Assembly (NCBI GenBank): GCA_964599875.1
Contig: CAZRHE010000001.1
Span: 68,822 to 132,821, forward strand
DNA from: RGIG4097 sp964599875
GTDB lineage: Bacteria; Bacillota; Clostridia; Christensenellales; CAG-917
DNA length: 64,000 bases
Direction: 5' to 3'
Shown piece by piece: positions 59,700 to 64,000 of the stretch. The position numbers were made by a program, and so were the translations under genes. How positions within the stretch are numbered: position 1 is the first letter of the stretch; the number at the start of each line of letters is the position of its first letter. Below the pieces are notes generated by a model, which saw only the letters and a list, made by a program, of their open reading frames with translations, searched no databases and was not told where the DNA came from.

Positions 59700-60368
59700 T
59701 GTCATTCAGAGCGTAGCGTGGGAATTTTGCGGAAGTGAAACGTCACTTATTGACGCACTGATTTCAATCGGGTGCGGGTGTCCCTTATAAATAAGGGAAC
59801 GGGGATTCTTCGTCGTACTCCGCACTTCCTCTGAATGACAGGTGGTATAAGCGTTCAGCATATTCAAAGTGTTCTTATAAAAGCACTCACTCGTTCGAAG
59901 ACGGAACACGAGGCGCGACGCGCCGAGAACTTCGAGTGTTGAGCGAAGTCGTTTAGTACAAGCGACTGCGTGCATTGGGTTCGCGGAGCAGGCACGGCGT
60001 CACAAGACACTTTGCGCAATATCTTCTACGAAGATTATTATGCGCCGTGACTTGTTCCTTTTCCCCTTCCGCAAAAATCTACGCCTGATTTCAACGGAGT
60101 GCGGACAAATATTATCGTTGGCTTGTTTTTGCGGTGGGGATGCCCCTATGTTTGCAGTGGCATAACGAGGAACGTTACCTAACGCGAAACCGAGTGTTGT
60201 CCCCCGCGTAAGCGGTCGTCGTGGGTCCCTTTAGGGGGAACGGCGAGGGGCGCGACGCGTTAAACGCACAATCCAGTGAATTGTGCGTAGCCAAAGCGAA
60301 CGAGGTGGTTGCCCTCGGCGAGCCCGAAGTGAACACACGTGAGGAAAGGGGAAATATAGACTAAAGGA
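59700..60368. repeat. dispersed non-coding repeat, long copy
   Basis: Blocks at 59794-59844, 59864-59990, 60155-60250 and 60335-60368 recur in the same order and orientation at 63395-63758. Shared pieces include ACACGAGGCGCGACGCGCCG, GCGACTGCGTGCATTGGGTT and TAACGAGGAACGTTAC. Between blocks, 60005-60055 adds a hairpin not present in the other copy. I find no gene in this stretch or in the rest of 59602-60445. Confidence 0.85.
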
Positions 60369-60445
60369 TTACGCACGCACTCTTTTATTGACTATTTGGG
60401 AACGGCACCATATTTCACCGATAACGTATCTATTCCCGCAACAAA

Positions 60446-60474
60446 AAAAGCACTCTTTCGAGTGCTTGTTTTTG
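60446..60474 (-). terminator. terminator of the small lipoprotein gene
   Basis: AAGCACTC, GAAA, GAGTGCTT, then TTTTTGTTG on the minus strand. Confidence 0.88.
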
Positions 60475-60491
60475 TTGTTATCGATTATTGA

Positions 60492-60851
60492 TTATTTTGC
60501 GTCTTTGACTGCTTGTTCGCTACCGGTGAAAATGATTTTGCCGCTTCTTTCACAAACTTTTTTGATGCTGCCAATGCTCAAATTAAGTGCATTCTCTTCA
60601 TATTCTTTCGCATCATCGGTATTTGCAAATTTAATAATCATAACGCTGTCCAAACCTTTGTTTGCAACAACCACCCATTCTACGTCGCCATCTGCTTTAG
60701 AATCTGCATCGTCACCTTCGAAAACAGCAACTTCATAGCCTGCTTTTTCGAGTTTCTTTTGGTAGCTGTCTGCGTTGCACGCAACGAGGACTACGCCAAG
60801 GATTGCGATGATTGCTACGATAGCAATAATGCTAATAACTTTTTTGTTCAT
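60492..60851 (-). CDS. Small lipoprotein of unknown function
   Basis: A 119-residue exported lipoprotein (lipobox VLVAC, Cys near 25). The mature part of about 95 residues alternates strands and helices (VEWVVVANKG, MIIKFANTDDAKEYEENAL) and could be a small alpha-beta domain. GGGAGG and a perfect consensus promoter imply strong expression. I recognise no family; it is a single-gene unit. Confidence 0.8.
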   Translation of the reverse strand: MNKKVISIIAIVAIIAILGVVLVACNADSYQKKLEKAGYEVAVFEGDDADSKADGDVEWVVVANKGLDSVMIIKFANTDDAKEYEENALNLSIGSIKKVCERSGKIIFTGSEQAVKDAK

Positions 60852-60880
60852 AATGAACCTCCCATATTTTGTATAGCATT

Positions 60881-60909
60881 ATTATATTATCAAATAGTTA
60901 ATTTGTCAA
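60881..60909 (-). promoter_or_regulatory. consensus sigma-A promoter of the small lipoprotein
   Basis: TTGACA (60904-60909), 17 nt, TATAAT (60881-60886) on the minus strand. Confidence 0.88.
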
Positions 60910-60935
60910 TAATCGATTTTAATCTTTCTTTAACC

Positions 60936-62216
60936 TTAGAATCCGTAGAAAGCCCACACGAGTCCGTATCCGACGGCGACTGCGGTCAAGGTGAAAGGCA
61001 CGCTTATTTTCATAAACTCTGCCGTTTTGACCTCGATACCTTCTTTTCTGAGGATTCCCAATGCGGTTACGTTTGCGCTTGCGCCGATAGGCGTAAGATT
61101 TCCGCCGAGAGTTGCACCCGTCAGCAAACCGAAATACAGCACGTAAGGCGGGACGCCCATTGCGGACGACATTCCCGCAACGACGGGCAACATAGTCGCG
61201 ACGTAAGGTATATTGTCTACAAACGCGGATATCAGCACGCTTCCCCAAACAAGAAGGCTATAAAGCGCAAACACGTTGTTTTTGCTCACTTTGACGAGAA
61301 TTCGCGCGAGGTCGTCTATTATTCCGACTTCAGTGACCGCGCCGATTACAAGGAATAAGCCCGTCAAAAGCAATATGGTTTGCAAGTCGATATCCTTGAG
61401 CGTGGGCACAATCGCCTTGATATCCTTCTTTCTGATGCAGTTGTATACGATTCCGACCACCATAAGCCCCATACAAATGATGCCTTGCGTGACGGACGGC
61501 TTGTTTTCGATAAAGGACGTGCCGATGAGAAGTGCAAGCATGACGATGAGCAAAATACTGGGGAAAAAGTCCGTAACTTCCGTCCTATCCGTGTGCTCGA
61601 TTTTTTGATTTTCCTTTCTGAAAGCGACGAGAAGGACGACGGTTGCGGCAAGCGCACCTATTTGAACAATCCAAAACAGTCCCGGTTCGCCCTGAAACAC
61701 GAAGAAGTCGAGGAAGTTCATATCCGCATAATCGCCGAGCATAATGGACGTAGTGTCCCCGACGAGCGTCGCCGCACCTTGAAGATTGGACGCTATCGCA
61801 ATCGATATAATACTCGGTGCGGGCGATATATCCAGTTTTTTGGAGATTCCGAGCGCGATAGGCGCAACCATAAGCACCGTAGCCACGTTGTCCACGAATG
61901 CGGATATCAGCCCCGCAAACAAGGATAACACCACGATAGCCCACTTCACGTTGGGCATTTTCGATATCAGCAAGTCCGCAAGCAGTGCCGGCATCTTCGA
62001 CTCTATAAACAGCGATACGATGCCCATAGTGCCCGCAATCATCATTAGAACGTTCCATTCGATAGTTACGCCGATTTTGCTCCAAGGCAATGCGCCCGCG
62101 CAAAGCAGTACGAAACCTGCAATCAGCGCGACGTACGAACGCCATTTAGGAAGTGCCAAAAGCAGCACGTACATGACCAAAAAGATAACCAGCGTTGCGA
62201 TTTTGATAGGACTCAT
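60936..62216 (-). CDS. ArsB/NhaD-type (SLC13/CitM superfamily) ion transporter
   Basis: A 426-residue inner-membrane transporter with about 11-12 hydrophobic segments in two inverted halves. Each half carries a SAFVDN(V/I) motif (near residues 110 and 310) and an N-(LQGAA or LTPIGA) hairpin (NLQGAATLVGDTTS; GATLGGNLTPIGASANV), as in ArsB/NhaD/P-protein members. The start at 62216 follows AAGGAGAT. Expression is governed by a manganese-type riboswitch directly upstream, so the physiological ion could be a divalent metal or a counter-ion; the family itself suggests anion or Na+/H+ exchange. Confidence 0.9.
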   Translation of the reverse strand: MSPIKIATLVIFLVMYVLLLALPKWRSYVALIAGFVLLCAGALPWSKIGVTIEWNVLMMIAGTMGIVSLFIESKMPALLADLLISKMPNVKWAIVVLSLFAGLISAFVDNVATVLMVAPIALGISKKLDISPAPSIISIAIASNLQGAATLVGDTTSIMLGDYADMNFLDFFVFQGEPGLFWIVQIGALAATVVLLVAFRKENQKIEHTDRTEVTDFFPSILLIVMLALLIGTSFIENKPSVTQGIICMGLMVVGIVYNCIRKKDIKAIVPTLKDIDLQTILLLTGLFLVIGAVTEVGIIDDLARILVKVSKNNVFALYSLLVWGSVLISAFVDNIPYVATMLPVVAGMSSAMGVPPYVLYFGLLTGATLGGNLTPIGASANVTALGILRKEGIEVKTAEFMKISVPFTLTAVAVGYGLVWAFYGF

Positions 62217-62235
62217 ATTATCTCCTTTTATATCC

Positions 62236-62271
62236 ATAAAAAAAGACTTGCGTTAAAAAAACGAAAGTCTT
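62236..62271 (-). terminator. expression-platform terminator of the Mn riboswitch
   Basis: AAGACTT-CGTT pairs with AACG-AAGTCTT around one mismatch, then TTTTTTT on the minus strand. The left arm is the 3' strand of the aptamer's P1 stem, so ligand binding would prevent terminator formation. Confidence 0.8.
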
Positions 62272-62346
62272 GTACCCGAGATTCGGTTCACTCCGCCGGG
62301 GTTTCCCCGTACTGACGGCAAAGAGCAATAGAACTACTCCCTCTCG
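62262..62346 (-). promoter_or_regulatory. yybP-ykoY manganese riboswitch
   Basis: On the minus strand the 85-nt aptamer reads CGAGAGGGAGTAG at the 5' end, GCCGTCAGTAC in the middle, CCCCGGCGGAG, and ACAAGACTTTCG at the 3' end. GGGAGTAG, CGTCA, CCGGC and CAAGAC are the conserved elements of the Mn2+-sensing yybP-ykoY class. P1 pairs CGAGAG with CTTTCG, and the terminator at 62236-62271 uses the 3' strand. Ligand binding would favour transcription of the transporter. Confidence 0.8.
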
Positions 62347-62353
62347 ATTAAAT

Positions 62354-62382
62354 ATATTACTAAAACACGGATAACTTGTCAA
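62354..62382 (-). promoter_or_regulatory. promoter of the Mn-riboswitch transcript
   Basis: TTGACA (62377-62382), 17 nt, TAATAT (62354-62359) on the minus strand; transcription would start at the aptamer's first bases. Confidence 0.78.
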
Positions 62383-62508
62383 TAAATGAGCATAATTTTC
62401 CTCTCAAGTCGATTTACGAACCCTGTTTTTCGCATTTCAAATAACGTTTTCGCGAAAATCACGCCGTAACGTGTCTTTTACGCGGCGGATTTCATATCGG
62501 ATAAACAA

Positions 62509-62536
62509 AAATGCGCCACACTTTGTAGCATGACGC
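62509..62536 (-). terminator. terminator of the acetyltransferase gene
   Basis: TGCGTCA and TGGCGCA pair (one G-U) on the minus strand and are followed by TTTTTGTTT. Confidence 0.7.
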
Positions 62537-62616
62537 ACTTAACTATCCTTCTTGACGACGCATGGACTTTGCGCCCGCGTCGGTCTGCGACTTCTTTACA
62601 AGCCACAAATAAATCT

Positions 62617-63300
62617 TTACTCGCTCAATTTCTTCTTGCGCGCGGAAATCGGCGTTTCGTTCTTCATATAGGTTTCCCACACGTTGATTCTGTCTTCTTC
62701 GTCTATCTCGCGAATTACCTTTGCAGGCACTCCACCGACGATAGAATTTGGCGGCACGTCCCTTGTCACGACTGCACCCGCCGCAACAATACTGTTTTTG
62801 CCTACCGTGACGCCGCCGCAAATCGTCGAAGACGAGCATATCCAGCAGCCGTCTTCAATGGTTATAGGCGCGGAATATTCGAGGTCGTGTTTGCCGTCGG
62901 GATAATCAGCAGGAAGTCTTTCTTCCACGATATACGGATGATTAGGGGTTGCAAGCGTAACGTTTGCGCCAAGCCATACGCCGTCGCCGAGTGTTATCGG
63001 AGATATATCGAGAAACGTACAACCATAATTGAAAAAACAACCTTTGCCCACGTGAATATTCACACCGTATTCGCAATAAAACGGTGCGAAAACAGCAAGG
63101 TCTTTTCCTTTCGACGACGGAATAAGTTTTTGAAGCGCGCGTTGTTTCGAGACGATACGCCACAAAGGCAGTCTATTGTATCTATCGCACCTCACGAGTC
63201 CTTGCGCGTGCTTAACGAACAAATCCTTATGCACGGAATTATATAACTTTCCGCTGACCATACGGTCCCATTCGTTGATTCTATCCTTATCTTTCGCCAT
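62617..63300 (-). CDS. Maltose/galactoside O-acetyltransferase-like protein
   Basis: A 227-residue hexapeptide-repeat acetyltransferase (Maa/LacA/NodL type) that moves acetyl from acetyl-CoA to a sugar hydroxyl. The N-terminal helix region includes MVSGKLYNSVHKDL, the left-handed beta-helix spans about 70-200, and the catalytic His is in ATPNHPY (near 119-125). IVGGVPAKVIR closes the helix, as in the family. A 25-residue tail follows. GAGGAGAAAT sets the start; the promoter is at 63326-63353. Confidence 0.92.
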   Translation of the reverse strand: MAKDKDRINEWDRMVSGKLYNSVHKDLFVKHAQGLVRCDRYNRLPLWRIVSKQRALQKLIPSSKGKDLAVFAPFYCEYGVNIHVGKGCFFNYGCTFLDISPITLGDGVWLGANVTLATPNHPYIVEERLPADYPDGKHDLEYSAPITIEDGCWICSSSTICGGVTVGKNSIVAAGAVVTRDVPPNSIVGGVPAKVIREIDEEDRINVWETYMKNETPISARKKKLSE

Positions 63301-63325
63301 AATTTCTCCTCACTGCTTTTCTTTA

Positions 63326-63353
63326 ATTATATCATAACTGACCGCGATGTCAA
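63326..63353 (-). promoter_or_regulatory. promoter of the acetyltransferase gene
   Basis: TTGACA (63348-63353), 16 nt, TATAAT (63326-63331) on the minus strand. Confidence 0.75.
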
Positions 63354-63394
63354 TACAGGAACTTTTGATAGGATTAATAAAAATTGCTCGTCAC

Positions 63395-63846
63395 AAGTAG
63401 AAAAAGCGGTGCCGTTCCCGGGGATTCTTCGTCGCGCAATGCACTCCTCTGAATGACTGGTGGACACTAAACAGACACTCAATTCGAAGTGTTCTTATAC
63501 AAGCACTCACTTATTCGAAGACGAAACACGAGGCGCGACGCGCCGAGAACTTCGAGTGTTGAGCGGCGGCGTTTAGTACAAGCGACTGCGTGCATTGGGT
63601 TCGCGTAGCGGCACGCACAAAGCGCAGTGGCATAACGAGGAACGTTACTTAATGCGAAACCGAGTGTGTCCCCCTGCGCAAGCAGTCGTCGTGGGTCCCT
63701 TTAGGGGGAACGGCGATAGGGGAAACACGTGAGGAAGAGGGAAATATGGATTAAGGTACAAGCACCAAAGTATGTTTCGCTTTCTATGAAAGCGACGACG
63801 GAACGCTTCCGCGAGATTCCCACGCTACGCTCGGAATGACACATAT
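63395..63846. repeat. dispersed non-coding repeat, second copy
   Basis: Blocks at 63395-63463, 63481-63608, 63625-63720 and 63725-63758 match the copy at 59794-60368 in the same order, with internal deletions. 63807-63846 (GCTTCCGCGAGATTCCCACG) is an inverted relative of 59700-59755. There is no gene between 63301 and the 5S rRNA end. Confidence 0.85.
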
Positions 63847-63914
63847 ATAAGATTAATCATCAACGTAATGTAGGTCCTCGCTTGCAATAGATATCATTGC
63901 GTCTACCTAAAAAG

Positions 63915-63944
63915 GCAAAGAAAAAACCACTCATTCGAGTGGTT
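63915..63944 (-). terminator. terminator of the rRNA operon
   Basis: AACCACTC (63925-63932), 4-nt loop, GAGTGGTT (63937-63944); the minus strand continues TTTTTTCTTT. It lies 10 nt beyond the 5S rRNA 3' end. Confidence 0.88.
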
Positions 63945-63955
63945 CTTTCTTTTGG

Positions 63956-64000
63956 AAACCGGCATTGACATATCCTCCCGGGCCGTGTCCAGCCAAGTAC
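63956..64000 (-). rRNA. 5S rRNA, 3' end only
   Basis: Read on the minus strand, the last 45 bases begin GTACTTGGCTGGACACGGCC and contain CGGGAGGATATGTCAATGCC. This matches the helix IV/V region and 3' end of Bacillota 5S rRNA (TGGCTGGA..CGGCC.GGGAGGATA.GTC..TGCC). The rest of the gene and presumably the rRNA operon lie beyond the window. The exact 3' end is uncertain by a few bases. Confidence 0.85.

Noticed and set aside
58584..63846. CRISPR array
   Set aside because: The repeats are long, few, unevenly spaced and partly inverted, with no uniform spacers and no cas genes.

Overview
The window looks like a chromosome segment of a spore-forming member of the Bacillota (class Clostridia or a near relative). 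It carries yabP/yabQ-type sporulation genes and both dipicolinate synthase subunits. Lipoproteins have L-(V/F)-A-C lipoboxes, Shine-Dalgarno sites are GGAGG-like, and many promoters are close to TTGACA-N17-TATAAT. Genes use GAC/GTC/TTC-rich codons, which leaves long false reading frames opposite the real genes. No species can be named from the sequence.

Layout. 1-10.8 kb holds the start of an ABC ATPase, an Mrp/NBP35 ATPase with a TSCPD partner, a C45-type peptidase, a relic of an HTH gene, an acyltransferase / short AlaRS / PHP phosphatase operon, yabPQ, and a B12-riboswitch-controlled DUF4430 lipoprotein plus ECF S component. 10.8-24.0 kb is one ten-gene leftward operon: LacI regulator, carbohydrate ABC importer, two GH30 glycosidases, a DUF3592 protein and two lipoproteins sharing a repeated WCWFHI module. 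24.2-28.3 kb has a second MsmK-like ATPase and a HAD / CAT-like / TIR-like operon; both start from an almost identical promoter element. 28.6-35.1 kb has a DUF2130 pair and a hypB-hypB-flavoprotein-hypA operon with no hydrogenase nearby. 35.4-36.9 kb has a NERD protein and a metallophosphatase. 37.0-45.6 kb is a seven-gene hexuronate operon (uxaC, uxuA, fructuronate reductase, kdgA, kdgK, GH2 glycosidase, GPH symporter) divergent from an AraC regulator. 46.7-57.0 kb has trmO, a phosphodiesterase, a DUF218 protein, a 1816-residue BspA-like surface lipoprotein, a PlsC-like acyltransferase and a two-P-loop ATPase family member. 57.0-58.4 kb is spoVFA-spoVFB. 58.4-64.0 kb is repeat-rich and includes a SLOG-family gene behind a structured leader RNA, a small lipoprotein, a manganese-riboswitch-controlled ion transporter, a sugar acetyltransferase, and finally the 3' end of a 5S rRNA gene.

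How it fits together. The two carbohydrate operons describe a bacterium that binds glycans at its surface, imports oligosaccharides by ABC and GPH transporters, cleaves them in the cytoplasm and sends uronic acids to KDPG. Several genes carry visible cis-regulation (B12 and Mn riboswitches, a LacI operator, an attenuator-like leader). The strongest candidates for something undescribed are the leader RNA of the SLOG gene (59.38-59.60 kb), the TIR-like operon with its shared promoter element, and the five-copy WCWFHI module.
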